Shown: positions 27,247 to 36,951 of the stretch, piece by piece
Numbering within the stretch: the stretch's first letter is position 1
How the letters are laid out: the number at the start of each line of letters is the position of its first letter
NCBI GenBank assembly: GCA_040772305.1
Contig: JAXGYK010000002.1
Span: 310,001-374,000, forward strand
Length of the DNA stretch: 64,000 bases
From: Mesolinea sp040772305
GTDB lineage: Bacteria; Chloroflexota; Anaerolineae; Anaerolineales; Anaerolineaceae
Direction: 5' to 3'
Notes under the pieces: model-generated
Seen by the model: only the letters and a program-made list of their open reading frames with translations
Told to the model about the DNA's origin: nothing
The model's database searches: none
Made by a program: the position numbers and the translations under genes

Positions 27247-28147
27247 TTGGGAAGTTCCGACCGAAACGCTGCATGTCCAGAAGCTGCTGGCGTACAGCTG
27301 CGACCTGCGCAGCGATAAGGCCAATGGAAAAGAAAATTGCCGCTGTAATCAGCATGAGCAAGGAGCCAACGCTGACACCCCGGCCGGCAAATATGATCGG
27401 CAGTCCCCAGGCCAGGCCAGCCAGAAGCGATAAAAGACTGAGGGGCAGAAAGATGCGCAAGGGGTTGAACATCATAGAGATGTTGAGAATGCTCATGAGC
27501 GTTTCAAAAGCGGTTAATACCGAAATGGTACTTTTGCCATCTTGTCGGGAGCGTATCTGGATGGGCAGTTCAATCACTTTATTACGCTGATTGATAAACA
27601 GTAAGGTGAGAATATCACTGAATGACATCCCATTAGGGCAAAGCGGCAGATAGAGCTTGACCAAACCAGTCTTGTAAAGTTTTAAGCCGGAGTTGAGGTC
27701 TTCGATGGGCAGGGGCATCAGGCTGCGTGCGAAGGCTTTGATCATTGCTTTACCGATGCCGCGGAAACTGGAACTCTCCGTTTTGCGGCTGCCAATAACC
27801 AGGTCGGCATTTTGGGATTTGGCCGCTTCAAGAAGGCGAGGTATGTCGGCAACATTGTGCTGCCCATCAGCATCGAAACTAAGAACGTACTGTGTTTGCG
27901 CCTGTGACAGACCGGTTTTGAGCGCAGCACCGTAACCCTTGTTAAGGGAGTGCTCCAGAACCTCGAACTTAGGGTGCTTTAAAAACGGAGCCAAAACCTG
28001 TGGCGTATCATCCCGGGAACCATCATTCACTAAGATTACCTTCCAGTTATTTGAGCTGGCGGATTGAAGTACTTCGCTGATAACGGGCTGCAAATTGGGT
28101 GCCTCGTTATATGCAGGGATTACGATGGTAAGCTCTGAGTCAATCAT
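27236..28147 (-). CDS. GT2 glycosyltransferase, polyprenyl-phosphate sugar synthase type
   Basis: A 303-residue GT-A enzyme with a C-terminal pair of membrane helices. Catalytic features are VIPAYNEAPNL, LVNDGSRDDT, FDADGQHN (DxD-like metal site) and GSRKTE. It resembles dolichol-phosphate mannose/glucose synthases of the DPM1 family and transfers a sugar from a nucleotide donor to a lipid phosphate on the cytoplasmic face. ATG 28147 is chosen; an alternative TTG at 28174 has no better ribosome site. It is coupled to the ArnT-like gene. Confidence 0.88.
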   Translation of the reverse strand: MIDSELTIVIPAYNEAPNLQPVISEVLQSASSNNWKVILVNDGSRDDTPQVLAPFLKHPKFEVLEHSLNKGYGAALKTGLSQAQTQYVLSFDADGQHNVADIPRLLEAAKSQNADLVIGSRKTESSSFRGIGKAMIKAFARSLMPLPIEDLNSGLKLYKTGLVKLYLPLCPNGMSFSDILTLLFINQRNKVIELPIQIRSRQDGKSTISVLTAFETLMSILNISMMFNPLRIFLPLSLLSLLAGLAWGLPIIFAGRGVSVGSLLMLITAAIFFSIGLIAAQVAAVRQQLLDMQRFGRNFPNDC

Positions 28148-28312
28148 AGTTATACCGATATGGTTTTTGAGCAAGAGCGTAAAAAGGACCTTGATTAAGC
28201 CCGAACCCGTCTTGCTCAGCTAATGGGCTGGGAATAACCAGCATGGCGCAGATAATTATATCGAAAATAATTGACTTATTTGCTTTAATCGATTAATATC
28301 GGGAGGCGTTTC

Positions 28313-28384
28313 GGCGAGGTAGCTCAACGGTGGAGCAGTGGACTCATAAGCCATTGGTTCTGGGTTCAAATCCCAGCCTCGCCA
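28313..28384 (+). tRNA. tRNA with CAT anticodon (Met, elongator-type or Ile2)
   Basis: A 72-base cloverleaf: acceptor GGCGAGG/CCTCGCC, D-stem GCTC/GAGC, anticodon loop CTCATAA with CAT, T-arm CTGGG-TTCAAAT-CCCAG and discriminator A; CCA is not encoded. The G1-C72 pair and lack of three consecutive G-C pairs in the anticodon stem exclude the initiator. Elongator Met versus lysidine-modified Ile2 cannot be decided by eye. Confidence 0.9.
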
Positions 28385-28702
28385 TTAACCCCAATATCTA
28401 CGGATACATGGCACAGCAGCCCCATATATAGGGGCTGTGCTGTGTACAGCCCCAAAATTGTGTAATGGACTAGCCCAAAAATAGTCGATTTTGATACGCT
28501 TGGAAAAATTATTTCTGAATAATCATAAATTATAGTGATTAGCACAAGGTGTAACGATAGGGCCTAGTGCCAATTTACAGGCGATCACTAAACTAGTTTT
28601 AGCCTATGGCGAGTGTATGACGAAAAGCTAGAAGAAGTGTAGCTTTAATGCAGACAATATTGGGATTGGTATAATCACAATACAAAGGCCAGGTGAACGG
28701 AA
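28385..28702. other. Intergenic region with hairpin and putative PNP promoter
   Basis: A hairpin CAGCCCC-ATATATA-GGGGCTG at 28417-28437 follows the tRNA but lacks a U-run. The remainder has no gene. An extended -10 (TGGTATAAT, 28667-28675) lies 27 bases before the purine nucleoside phosphorylase start. Confidence 0.5.
28667..28675 (+). promoter_or_regulatory. Extended -10 promoter for the PNP operon
   Basis: TGGTATAAT in the context ATTGGTATAAT. The same string precedes the FhaA-like gene at 43219-43228 on the minus strand, supporting use as a housekeeping promoter. Confidence 0.5.
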
Positions 28703-29539
28703 ATGGAAAAATTTATTACCATCCAGGAAATCGATTCGGCAACTGCTGCGGTGAAAGCACGTATTACCCTTCAGCCTGAGGTGGCTTTAATTCTTGGCTC
28801 TGGCCTGGGAGAGCTAGCTGAATCTGTTAAAGATGCAATCGTAATTCCTACCAATGAGATTCCACATTGGCCAGTTTCGACAGTACCCGGGCACAAAGGA
28901 CGCCTGGTTATTGGGATGCTTGAGGGTAAAAAGGTACTTATGCTGCAAGGCCGTACCCATTACTATGAAGGTCATTCTATATCTCGGATAGGCTTACCTG
29001 TACGTGTGATGCAGCGTTTGGGAATTAAAACCTTAGTTGTCACCAATGCCGCAGGCGGGCTAAACCTGAACTATCAGGTTGGCGACCTGATGCTGATCCG
29101 TGACCACCTTTCTCTGCTGCCGATTGCCGGGGAAAACCCTTTGCGCGGCCCAAACCTGGATGAATTTGGACCTCGATTCCCAGATATGAGTGCTATCTAT
29201 AACCCAGAGCTGATTGCACTGGCCCACGAAGTTGCCGAAGAAGAAGCATTAAGCTTACAAGAAGGAGTGTATGCCTGCTTGGCTGGCCCTTCCTTTGAAA
29301 CGCCGGCAGACTGTCGGTATTTGCGTATGATTGGTGCGGATGCCGTAGGTATGTCTACTGCTCCTGAAACCATCGTAGCAAAACATGGAGGTATGGATGT
29401 GCTTGGTTTCTCGAGCATCACGAATACAATTGATGCCAATGGTCTGAACGCGGCCACCCATGAAGAGGTGCTGGAGGCAGGCAAGGTGATCGTTCCGCGA
29501 TTGACAAAAATTCTGCGTGGTGTCTTAGCTCGACTTTAG
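28703..29539 (+). CDS. punA: Purine nucleoside phosphorylase, trimeric type
   Basis: A 278-residue enzyme that cleaves inosine and guanosine (deoxy forms too) with phosphate. Family features are LILGSGLGELAE, VPGHKGRLVIG, LQGRTHYYEGH, VTNAAGGLN, and LAGPSFETPADCRYLRMIGADAVGMSTAPE, with the purine-binding Glu and Asn in the C-terminal SSITNTI segment. The length is typical for the low-molecular-mass class. An AGGTGAACGG site precedes ATG. It heads a run of same-strand genes extending to lgt. Confidence 0.93.
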   Translation: MEKFITIQEIDSATAAVKARITLQPEVALILGSGLGELAESVKDAIVIPTNEIPHWPVSTVPGHKGRLVIGMLEGKKVLMLQGRTHYYEGHSISRIGLPVRVMQRLGIKTLVVTNAAGGLNLNYQVGDLMLIRDHLSLLPIAGENPLRGPNLDEFGPRFPDMSAIYNPELIALAHEVAEEEALSLQEGVYACLAGPSFETPADCRYLRMIGADAVGMSTAPETIVAKHGGMDVLGFSSITNTIDANGLNAATHEEVLEAGKVIVPRLTKILRGVLARL

Positions 29540-29550
29540 TTCCGATAATT

Positions 29551-30237
29551 ATGGATGCAGTCATTAAGTTCCTGGCAAGCCTGGAAGTTCCTATCTATCT
29601 GATATTAGGCATTGTTGCCATCATCTACCTAAGGCGATTTAGCTTAGCTTTGGACGAACGCCGCAGCGCAGTCTTTGGCCTGGAACGTGAAGCAGCCCAA
29701 AGACGGGTTACCGGGGCGGTGACCATTCTTATTCTTGTAGGCTTGCTTACTGTTGGCGAATTTTCAATTGCAACATTCCTTGCTCCGGAGTTGGAACATG
29801 CAGCGCAATATGCCACGCCTACCGCGACGCCAATGCCAGTGACGGAAACCCCGGGGCCTGTGTCTACCGATGCCACACCCACTAATACAGCATATCCGCA
29901 AGCTCGCATTACCGATGTGCCCAGCAATTGTGAGGCTGGAGTATTGGAGATTAGCTCTCCTGAGCATGGCTCGGAAGTGAGCGGAGTAGTTGAGATTCTT
30001 GGCTCGGTCAATACGCCCAATTTTGGGTCATACAAGTATGAGTATGCTGCCTGGGACCACAAAAGCTGGCAAACGATTGCTGCTGGCGGCGAAGTGCGTA
30101 TAGAGCAAAATTTGGGTAATTGGTATACAAGCGCATTGGTGCCGGGCGATTACTTGCTGCGTCTGGTAGCATTGGATAATGATGGTAATGAAACAGGTGC
30201 CTGTGTCGTAGCCCTGCGTGTAGTTGCCGGAGAATGA
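29551..30237 (+). CDS. Membrane-anchored protein with extracellular Big-like domain
   Basis: A 228-residue protein with two N-terminal helices (about 15-30 and 60-85), a Thr/Pro-rich linker (TPTATPMPVTETPGPVST) and a C-terminal beta-rich domain of about 105 residues with ISSPEHGSEVSGVVEILGSVN and RLVALDNDGNETG, like bacterial Ig-like domains. It would sit on the outer face of the membrane. Function unknown. It lies 11 bases after punA and runs into the GNAT gene. Confidence 0.6.
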   Translation: MDAVIKFLASLEVPIYLILGIVAIIYLRRFSLALDERRSAVFGLEREAAQRRVTGAVTILILVGLLTVGEFSIATFLAPELEHAAQYATPTATPMPVTETPGPVSTDATPTNTAYPQARITDVPSNCEAGVLEISSPEHGSEVSGVVEILGSVNTPNFGSYKYEYAAWDHKSWQTIAAGGEVRIEQNLGNWYTSALVPGDYLLRLVALDNDGNETGACVVALRVVAGE

Positions 30238-30238
30238 G

Positions 30239-30781
30239 ATGGCGAAACTTCAAATCCGTAGATTCAATCCCCGGGACGTCGAACAGATGTTCCGTATGGA
30301 TCATGATGTACAGACGATCTACGGTTATAAGATGGAATGTCAGCGCGGTGCATCCAGCACCAGTCATGCCATGACGCGAATGCGTCTTCCCCGGGAACTC
30401 AATGTCCCGTATCCGCGTGATGAGGCAGCTTTAGCAAAATCCTGGAGCAGAGCGGAGTTGATCCTGATTGGCAGCCTGGGCGAAACAGTGATGGCGTATC
30501 TTTGCCTGGATGCCCAGCGTCAGAGCCCGAGTGCCTGGATAACGGATATCTGTGTAGACCCACTTGCCCGGCGTAAAGGAGTGGCGTCGGTTATGCTGCG
30601 GGCAGCTGAGGATTGGGCCCGCAGAAAGAAAATGCAGCAAGTTCTCCTGGAAATAGGGATTAAGAATGACCCGGCAATCCGCATGGCGATTAAAAACGGA
30701 TATGAGAACTGCGGTTATATCGAAGATTACTACGCAAACCGGGAAACAGCTGTGTTTTTTAGAAAGCTGATTAATTTGTGA
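30239..30781 (+). CDS. GNAT-family N-acetyltransferase (RimI-like)
   Basis: A 180-residue acetyltransferase. The acetyl-CoA binding A motif is DPLARRKGVASVMLRAAEDWARR (Q/R-x-x-G-x-G/A pattern R-K-G-V-A-S), followed by VLLEIGIKNDPAIRMAIKNGYENCG, where Asn and Tyr positions match RimI-like enzymes acting on protein or peptide amino groups. Start ATG 30239 has GGAG upstream; a longer frame into the preceding gene lacks one. Target unknown. Overlaps the next gene by four bases. Confidence 0.8.
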   Translation: MAKLQIRRFNPRDVEQMFRMDHDVQTIYGYKMECQRGASSTSHAMTRMRLPRELNVPYPRDEAALAKSWSRAELILIGSLGETVMAYLCLDAQRQSPSAWITDICVDPLARRKGVASVMLRAAEDWARRKKMQQVLLEIGIKNDPAIRMAIKNGYENCGYIEDYYANRETAVFFRKLINL

Positions 30782-32709
30782 TTTTTTCTTCTACGGTAGC
30801 ACTGATGAATATTGCTGGAATATTTGCCACGATTGCCCAAATTGTTACTGCTGGGGTTGCAATCATGGCCATTGCCCTTTTGATGTATGCCTTAGGTTTT
30901 GATTTTAAAGACCGTTTGGTGCGCGCTTTTGGTATTATTCTGCTTTGCGTAACCTTTATCTATACCTGCGAAGCATTGGCAAACGTAGCCAGTGATTCGT
31001 TTAGCGTGCAATCCCTGTTACAAATCAAATGGGCAGCATTGGTGTTGTTGCCAGCGGCATATTTGCATTTTTCAGATCAGTTACTGACGATGACCGGAAG
31101 GCCAAGCCGTGGCAGAAGGCGCAAAACGGTCACTCTGGTCTATTTGGTGTCATTAACAGGGATATTGATGATCCCCTTTGATCTTACGGTAGGAGGTTTG
31201 GCTCCAAATCCAGCTCCAGTGCCTTATTTGGAGCGAACGATTGCCACCTTTTTGTTTGGTATCTTCTACATTGTGGTGATGCTGACAGCCAGCATCAATT
31301 TGGGCAGAGCGATTTTACACAGTGTTACTCATACCTCCCGCCGCCGACTAATGTACCTTTTTGCGGGAGCTAGTGCGCCGGCGATTACCAGTATTGTGTT
31401 TTTGTTTCATGGGAACCGTTTTTTTTCCGATCACCCAGTCTTATTTTATATTTCCACTACCTTAGGCGGACTAATTACAGGCGTCTTTTTAGTGCTGATG
31501 GCTTATGTTGTCTCCTTTTTCGGGATGAACTGGACCGACAGGGCAATCAAGAGCAGGCTTTTCCGCTGGTTATTAAGGGGACCGATGGCTGCGTCCATTG
31601 TACTTGGTCTGGTAACGGTAATTAGACGCTATGGTCAAAGCCTGGGCAACCCTTATATTGCGATGGTTCCAATCTCGATGGTTGCCACAATTTTGGTCCT
31701 TGAATACGCTGTAACACTCTTAGCACCCCGCCTTGAGAAGGTACTCTTTTTTGGGGATGACCGCGAAGACTTGGACAAAATTCGTGGATTGGAAGAACGG
31801 ATGCTAACCCGCAAGGACCTCAACCAGCTGCTGGAGACTATTGCTGCTTTGATATGTGATCGGCTTCAGGTACGGAGCTGTTTTATCGCTGTGCTTCGAG
31901 GCGAAAACGTGGACTACATTGTGCTTACCGGAGATAAGCATATTTTGCCAGACGCAGATGACTTAGGAATGCTCAAAGCGCTTAGCCTGCAGAAAAGTGA
32001 AGAAAATTGGCTGCTCCATGATGAGCACATCTATCTTATTCCGCTTTGGTTTATCTTGGAAAACAAACGCAAACTTTTAGGTTTTTGTGGTTTTCCGCGC
32101 CTGGGTGATTCTGAGGTCGATAATGAGGCGCGCAAGGATGTGAATTGGTTACTGGCAAGAGCTGAAATGGCATTGAAAGACCGCTATCTTCAACAACAGG
32201 TCTTAGATTCAATTGCGGTCTTGCAGCCAGAGGTGGATTACATCCAGGAACTGCGCGCCAGCAGCAGTTACGACCAAAAAGAAATCTATCAGGCTAAAGA
32301 ACCGCAGCTAGCCCCCGAAATGACTGACTGGGTGAAGGATGCCCTGACACATTTTTGGGGAGGTCCTAAATTTACCAATAACCCTTTGCTGGGTCTAAAG
32401 GTGGTTGAGCAAGCCAGTGATGAGTTAGAAGGAAACAAAACCAATGCGCTTCGAGCTGTTTTGAAGAAAGCAATTGAAAGGGTCCGTCCAGAGGGGGAAC
32501 GGAAATACACTGGGGACTGGCTGCTCTATAATATTTTGGACCTTAAGTTTTTACAGGGCAAACGTGTACGTGAGGTTGCTCACAAACTGTCCGTTTCAGA
32601 GGCTGACCTTTACCGCAAACAACGCATAGCACTGGAGAGTGTGGCTGCGAACATTGTGCTTTTAGAGCAAGAAACCAGCAAGTCTGAAAACACTGAGAAT
32701 AAGGAATAA
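30778..32709 (+). CDS. 7TM receptor protein with GAF-like sensor and C-terminal helical domain
   Basis: A 643-residue membrane protein. The N-terminal half (about 10-310) has eight hydrophobic stretches in the pattern of the histidine-kinase 7TM sensor module. After a linker with LEERMLTRKDLNQLLETIAALICDRLQVRSCFIAVL comes a GAF-like domain (to about 470), then a ~170-residue helical domain. No histidine-kinase H or N boxes, GGDEF or phosphatase motif is present, so output may be by protein contact; the last part (RVREVAHKLSVSEADLYRKQRIALESVA) resembles an HTH-type segment. GTG start overlaps the GNAT stop. Confidence 0.65.
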   Translation: MIFSSTVALMNIAGIFATIAQIVTAGVAIMAIALLMYALGFDFKDRLVRAFGIILLCVTFIYTCEALANVASDSFSVQSLLQIKWAALVLLPAAYLHFSDQLLTMTGRPSRGRRRKTVTLVYLVSLTGILMIPFDLTVGGLAPNPAPVPYLERTIATFLFGIFYIVVMLTASINLGRAILHSVTHTSRRRLMYLFAGASAPAITSIVFLFHGNRFFSDHPVLFYISTTLGGLITGVFLVLMAYVVSFFGMNWTDRAIKSRLFRWLLRGPMAASIVLGLVTVIRRYGQSLGNPYIAMVPISMVATILVLEYAVTLLAPRLEKVLFFGDDREDLDKIRGLEERMLTRKDLNQLLETIAALICDRLQVRSCFIAVLRGENVDYIVLTGDKHILPDADDLGMLKALSLQKSEENWLLHDEHIYLIPLWFILENKRKLLGFCGFPRLGDSEVDNEARKDVNWLLARAEMALKDRYLQQQVLDSIAVLQPEVDYIQELRASSSYDQKEIYQAKEPQLAPEMTDWVKDALTHFWGGPKFTNNPLLGLKVVEQASDELEGNKTNALRAVLKKAIERVRPEGERKYTGDWLLYNILDLKFLQGKRVREVAHKLSVSEADLYRKQRIALESVAANIVLLEQETSKSENTENKE

Positions 32710-32813
32710 TAAGTCCAGTCCAAGAGAGAATAATTGGCATGAATGGTGCAATTATTATTTAGACTCGGCGAAATTCAGTTTTGCTGAGCTCAGGTTTGTG
32801 GAAAGGTAAGCAA

Positions 32814-35210
32814 ATGGAACCTGCGGCAACCCGTAGAAGAGATTTTAAAGTTGATCCTGATCCTTACCAGGAGGATTACAAGGAAACAGATATCAAAATA
32901 GCCTGGGATTTGGCAGGTTTAGCGTTTTTGGTGCTTGGCTCCTTGCTCTTTTTGGGAATATTTGGTTTTACGAAGGGCATCATCATTGACAGCATTGTCG
33001 CGTTTTTTGCCCGCTGGCTTGGCTGGGGGCGCTTCTTGCTGCCGCTTACCTTGATTTTAGCAGGCTGGACTTTACTTTTAGTCCAAAACAGTGGTGAGTA
33101 TGGGATGCGATTGAGAAAAGTTCTGGTAATCGAATTGGGGACCCTGCTCATGCTAGGCGCTATTTCGGCACTCAAAGGGGACATGATTGAAGAAGTTCAG
33201 GCTGGTTTGAGCGGCGGAGGGATTGTAGGATGGGGACTAGCAAGCCCAGTTCGGAGTCTGATTGGTCCGAGTGCTGCTGGAATACTTTATCTTTTGCTGG
33301 GGATGCTATTTTTGATACTTGGAACAAACCTGTCGCAGCCATTAGAAAACTGGGCACGCAGAAGGCTTGGAGAAGCATCTTACTCTGGCCAAAGCCGGCA
33401 AGCGGATTTTAGACCGGAAACGCAAGCTACTGCAGCTGTTCCGGTAAGCGTAGAGGCTGCTCCAAGCAGCAGAAATGTAAAGCCTGTGTCTGTAACTGCC
33501 AAGCAGGAAAGCTCCGCCAGGCAGGAACCTTTGCCGCTGAATTTTAGGGATGTGCGCAAGTTAAATCCCTTTAAAGAATCAAAACCCAGCCAGTCTCAAA
33601 AACGATCGGATGCTTTGCCGCCTTACGAATTGCTTGATCAGGAGAAGAGTCAGACAGAAAACACTGCGACAATCAATATGAATGCAGGTTTACTGGAGCA
33701 GACACTGGCAGAATTTGGCGTTCCTGCCAAGGTTGTAGGTTATCGTGTTGGTCCAACGGTTACGCAGTATGCGGTGGAACCAGGCTATATGGACAAGGCT
33801 GGCAGTGATGAAAAAATCAAAGTGCGTATCAATAAGATTGCAAACCTTAATAAAGACCTGGCACTGGCACTGAAGGCAGAACGACTGCGTATTGTGGCAC
33901 CGGTGCCCGGGAAATCCTATATTGGTGTTGAGGTTCCAAACGCGGTGAATACCGTTGTACGGCTGCGGCCAATTATGGAATCGGAGGCTTTTACCCGCAT
34001 CAACTCTCCTTTAGCAGTGCCTTTGGGGCGTGATGTAAGCGGACAGCCTTTGGTATCGGACCTCGCGAGTATGCCGCATTTGCTGATTGCAGGCGCAACG
34101 AATTCCGGTAAGTCGATCTGTATAGCGGCTATTACCACCTGTCTGATAATGAACAATCACCCCCAGGACCTCAAACTGGTAATGATTGACCCAAAGATGG
34201 TGGAGCTTACACGCTTCAATGGTTTGCCGCATCTTTTAGGTCAGGTGGAAACTGATGTAGAACGCATTCAAAGTGTTTTGCGATGGGCTACGACAGAAAT
34301 GGAGCATCGCTATAAACTGCTTGAAGACCAGCGATCTCGAAATCTGGATTCATACAATGCCAAGATGGAGCGTTTAGGTAGGGCGAAGCTGCCGCGCATT
34401 GTCATTTTGATTGATGAACTGGCAGACCTGATGATGAATGCACCCGAGAGCACTGAAGGTGCACTGGTGCGGTTAGCGCAAAAAGCCCGCGCAATTGGGA
34501 TCCATTTAGTGGTGGCAACGCAAAGACCCAGCACTGACGTAGTAACTGGAGTGATCAAGGCAAATTTCCCTACACGGATTGCATTTATGGTTGCTTCGAT
34601 GGTGGACTCAAGGGTCATTTTAGACAGCAATGGCGCTGAAACACTTTTAGGCAAAGGTGACATGCTGTTTTTGCATCCTCAGGTAGGTACACCGCAGCGC
34701 TCTCAGGGTGTGTATGTCAGCGACAAAGAGATTTCGAAGGTACTTAGCTGGTGGCAGGAAAATGCAGCTGAACAAAAAGAAGGATCACCTATTGAGGAAA
34801 GCATGGGTGGAAAACCAGCTGCTAATCAGAGTTCGAACGGACAAACGCTTGCCCGGGAAGAACCCAGGAAGGTAATTATTGGACGAGCTCCGCAACAGCC
34901 GCCCGTAGCCGTTCAGGCTAGCCTCTTGCCGGAAGCGGGGGAAGAGGAAGCGCCTTGGGAAGCTGTTGTTGCCGCGGATGCTGAATCGGGAACTGACGAG
35001 GGATTGATTAAGCAAGCTATTGAAATAGTTCGCAAGGATCGCAGAGCTTCAGCCACTTATCTGCAGCGGCGCTTGCGGATCGGATACCCCAAAGCTGCCT
35101 GGCTTATGGATCAACTGGAGGAACGCAGTGTACTTGGACCCTCCATGGGCAGCGGCAGAGAACGTGAGATTCTTTTAGATGACACTAACGACGAATTGGA
35201 CCAGGCATGA
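32814..35210 (+). CDS. ftsK: DNA translocase FtsK/SpoIIIE
   Basis: A 798-residue motor that pumps the chromosome terminus through the closing septum. Four N-terminal membrane helices (about 30-200), a Pro/Gln/Ser linker (to about 280), then the RecA-like core with Walker A GATNSGKSI and Walker B IVILIDELADLMM, and the C-terminal gamma winged-helix domain (SATYLQRRLRIGYPKAAWLMDQLEERSVLGP) that reads KOPS-like sites. ATG 32814 with AAAGGT is preferred to the TTG at 32781. It is coupled by four bases to the CDP-alcohol transferase. Confidence 0.94.
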   Translation: MEPAATRRRDFKVDPDPYQEDYKETDIKIAWDLAGLAFLVLGSLLFLGIFGFTKGIIIDSIVAFFARWLGWGRFLLPLTLILAGWTLLLVQNSGEYGMRLRKVLVIELGTLLMLGAISALKGDMIEEVQAGLSGGGIVGWGLASPVRSLIGPSAAGILYLLLGMLFLILGTNLSQPLENWARRRLGEASYSGQSRQADFRPETQATAAVPVSVEAAPSSRNVKPVSVTAKQESSARQEPLPLNFRDVRKLNPFKESKPSQSQKRSDALPPYELLDQEKSQTENTATINMNAGLLEQTLAEFGVPAKVVGYRVGPTVTQYAVEPGYMDKAGSDEKIKVRINKIANLNKDLALALKAERLRIVAPVPGKSYIGVEVPNAVNTVVRLRPIMESEAFTRINSPLAVPLGRDVSGQPLVSDLASMPHLLIAGATNSGKSICIAAITTCLIMNNHPQDLKLVMIDPKMVELTRFNGLPHLLGQVETDVERIQSVLRWATTEMEHRYKLLEDQRSRNLDSYNAKMERLGRAKLPRIVILIDELADLMMNAPESTEGALVRLAQKARAIGIHLVVATQRPSTDVVTGVIKANFPTRIAFMVASMVDSRVILDSNGAETLLGKGDMLFLHPQVGTPQRSQGVYVSDKEISKVLSWWQENAAEQKEGSPIEESMGGKPAANQSSNGQTLAREEPRKVIIGRAPQQPPVAVQASLLPEAGEEEAPWEAVVAADAESGTDEGLIKQAIEIVRKDRRASATYLQRRLRIGYPKAAWLMDQLEERSVLGPSMGSGREREILLDDTNDELDQA

Positions 35211-35806
35211 GAGAAGTTAAGTCGATAGAAAGCTGGACGCGCAGGGTCTTTCAGCCGTTTTTCGATCGGGTTGCGGATGTTTTCGCCAAAGCGGGCATTA
35301 AGGCTAATACCGTAACCTTGTTTGGACTAGCAGGCGGATTTGTAGCGGCTGTGCTGATAGCTGCAGGAAAACAATTTTGGGGTGGAATCCTGCTTGCTCT
35401 TATGGCACCTATGGACGCTTTCGATGGAACGCTTGCCCGGCGCAGCGGGGAGCTGCAACCATTTGGTGCTTTTTTGGATTCAGTAAGCGACCGCTATGAA
35501 GAAGTATTCATTTTTGGCGCGCTTGTGTTTTATTATCATACTGAAGCAAACTTGATCGCTACAGTCCTGGCTCTATTGGCACTTAGTGGGGCCTTGTTGG
35601 TTTCCTACACTCGGGCAAAAGCTGAAGCAATGGGGTTTAATGCCAAGGTGGGGGTGGGAACCCGGGTTGAAAGAATGATCATCATTGTACTGGGGCTGAT
35701 TAGCGGGTATGCGGTTCCGGCGATTGGTATAATTGCGTTTCTGACCCACGTTACCGCCATCCAAAGGATCTTTACGGTCTATCAGCAAAGCGGGAAACGT
35801 AACTAA
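35207..35806 (+). CDS. CDP-alcohol phosphatidyltransferase family protein
   Basis: A 199-residue integral membrane enzyme with six helices and the full signature D-G-x2-A-R-x8-G-x3-D-x3-D, seen as FDGTLARRSGELQPFGAFLDSVSDR near residues 72-95. The family makes phospholipids such as phosphatidylglycerol-phosphate, phosphatidylinositol phosphate or related lipids from CDP-diacylglycerol. Which alcohol is used cannot be told; the context with ftsK and lgt suggests general envelope lipid synthesis. ATG overlaps the ftsK stop. Confidence 0.88.
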   Translation: MREVKSIESWTRRVFQPFFDRVADVFAKAGIKANTVTLFGLAGGFVAAVLIAAGKQFWGGILLALMAPMDAFDGTLARRSGELQPFGAFLDSVSDRYEEVFIFGALVFYYHTEANLIATVLALLALSGALLVSYTRAKAEAMGFNAKVGVGTRVERMIIIVLGLISGYAVPAIGIIAFLTHVTAIQRIFTVYQQSGKRN

Positions 35807-35830
35807 TATGCTTATTTGAAGAGGTTTTGT

Positions 35831-36901
35831 ATGCCCCAAGGTTTTAATATTGGCCCTATAACAATTCGTTTTTATGCGATCTTAATACTTATTGGTGCGC
35901 TGCTTGGCACCTGGGTTGCTGCCCAACTTGCCAAACGGAAGGGTAAAGACCTGGAGGTAATCTGGGATGTTTTACCCTGGCTTTTAATCGGTGGAATCAT
36001 TGGAGCGCGGTTGTGGCATGTTTTTACGCCTTCAGCTTCGAACATTGCTGCCGGCATCACTACTGAATACTACCTTAGCCAACCGATCCGGATTCTGCAG
36101 ATATGGAATGGCGGGTTAGGAATTCCCGGTGGGGTTGTTGGTGGTGTAATCGCAGCGCTTATCTATTGCAAAGTTCAAAAGCTTAGGTTTTTGGAATTGG
36201 CAGACTTGGTTGCACCGGGACTTTTGATTGCACAAGCAATTGGTCGTTTGGGGAACTTTGTGAATCAGGAGCTCTACGGCGGTCCTTCCACACTTCCTTG
36301 GGCAATTTTTATTGAACCACAATATCGTCTGCAGGGCTTTCAGGCCGTAGAACGATACCATCCTCTGTTTCTCTATGAGCTGATTTTGAACCTGATGGGA
36401 GCGGGCCTGCTGATATGGATTGGTTGTCGGCTTCAAAAGAAACTGTTTGCTGGCGATATTTTTAACTTTTATCTTATTGTGTACCCGGCGATTCGTTTTG
36501 CTCTGGAGTTTCTGCGCTTGGACCCTTCGCCAATAGCCGGAATCAATATTAATCAGACGGTGATGCTGGTGGTTGCTGTGCTGGCAATAATTGTTTTTTT
36601 GCTGCGACATACTATTTGGCGACCAAAAGCTGAGGAAAGTGCTGCTGAGTTGGTTGAGGAAAGTGAAAAGGTTTTGGAAGACGAAACTACTGAAATTGAT
36701 GAAGAATTAAGTGCGCCTGACCTTGATGCAGAGGAATTAAAAGAAACGATGGGGGATGAAGAGTCAGCTTTAGACGAAAATGAATCTGCTGAAGCTCCTG
36801 CAGCTGATGAGCCTGAGGCTGCAACCGAGAATGCCTCGCAGGATTTAGAGGAGGAGCAACAGGACGGGGAAGATGATAAGGACGACTTGGCGTCAAGCTG
36901 A
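35831..36901 (+). CDS. lgt: Prolipoprotein diacylglyceryl transferase Lgt with acidic C-terminal tail
   Basis: A 356-residue membrane enzyme that transfers diacylglycerol from phosphatidylglycerol to the lipobox cysteine. Visible markers are ITIRFYAILILIG near the start, WNGGLGIPGGVVGG (the HGGL region, with N replacing H) and GRLGNFVNQELYGGPS with the essential Arg and Asn. About 90 C-terminal residues beyond the usual ~260 are almost entirely Glu/Asp/Ala, forming a long acidic tail. ATG 35831 with GAGG is used; TTG 35816 is the alternative. Its substrates include ModA and the lipoprotein encoded at 21.4-22.3 kb. Confidence 0.92.
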   Translation: MPQGFNIGPITIRFYAILILIGALLGTWVAAQLAKRKGKDLEVIWDVLPWLLIGGIIGARLWHVFTPSASNIAAGITTEYYLSQPIRILQIWNGGLGIPGGVVGGVIAALIYCKVQKLRFLELADLVAPGLLIAQAIGRLGNFVNQELYGGPSTLPWAIFIEPQYRLQGFQAVERYHPLFLYELILNLMGAGLLIWIGCRLQKKLFAGDIFNFYLIVYPAIRFALEFLRLDPSPIAGININQTVMLVVAVLAIIVFLLRHTIWRPKAEESAAELVEESEKVLEDETTEIDEELSAPDLDAEELKETMGDEESALDENESAEAPAADEPEAATENASQDLEEEQQDGEDDKDDLASS

Positions 36902-36924
36902 GTTTAATTTGGATTTATTCTTCA

Positions 36925-36951
36925 AAAAGGGACAGCGATGCGTCCCTTTTT
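36925..36951. terminator. Bidirectional terminator after lgt
   Basis: AAAAGGGAC pairs with GTCCCTTTT around an eight-base loop. T-runs exist on both strands, so it also could end the convergent FtsW-PBP transcript before the IS inserted. Confidence 0.85.
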
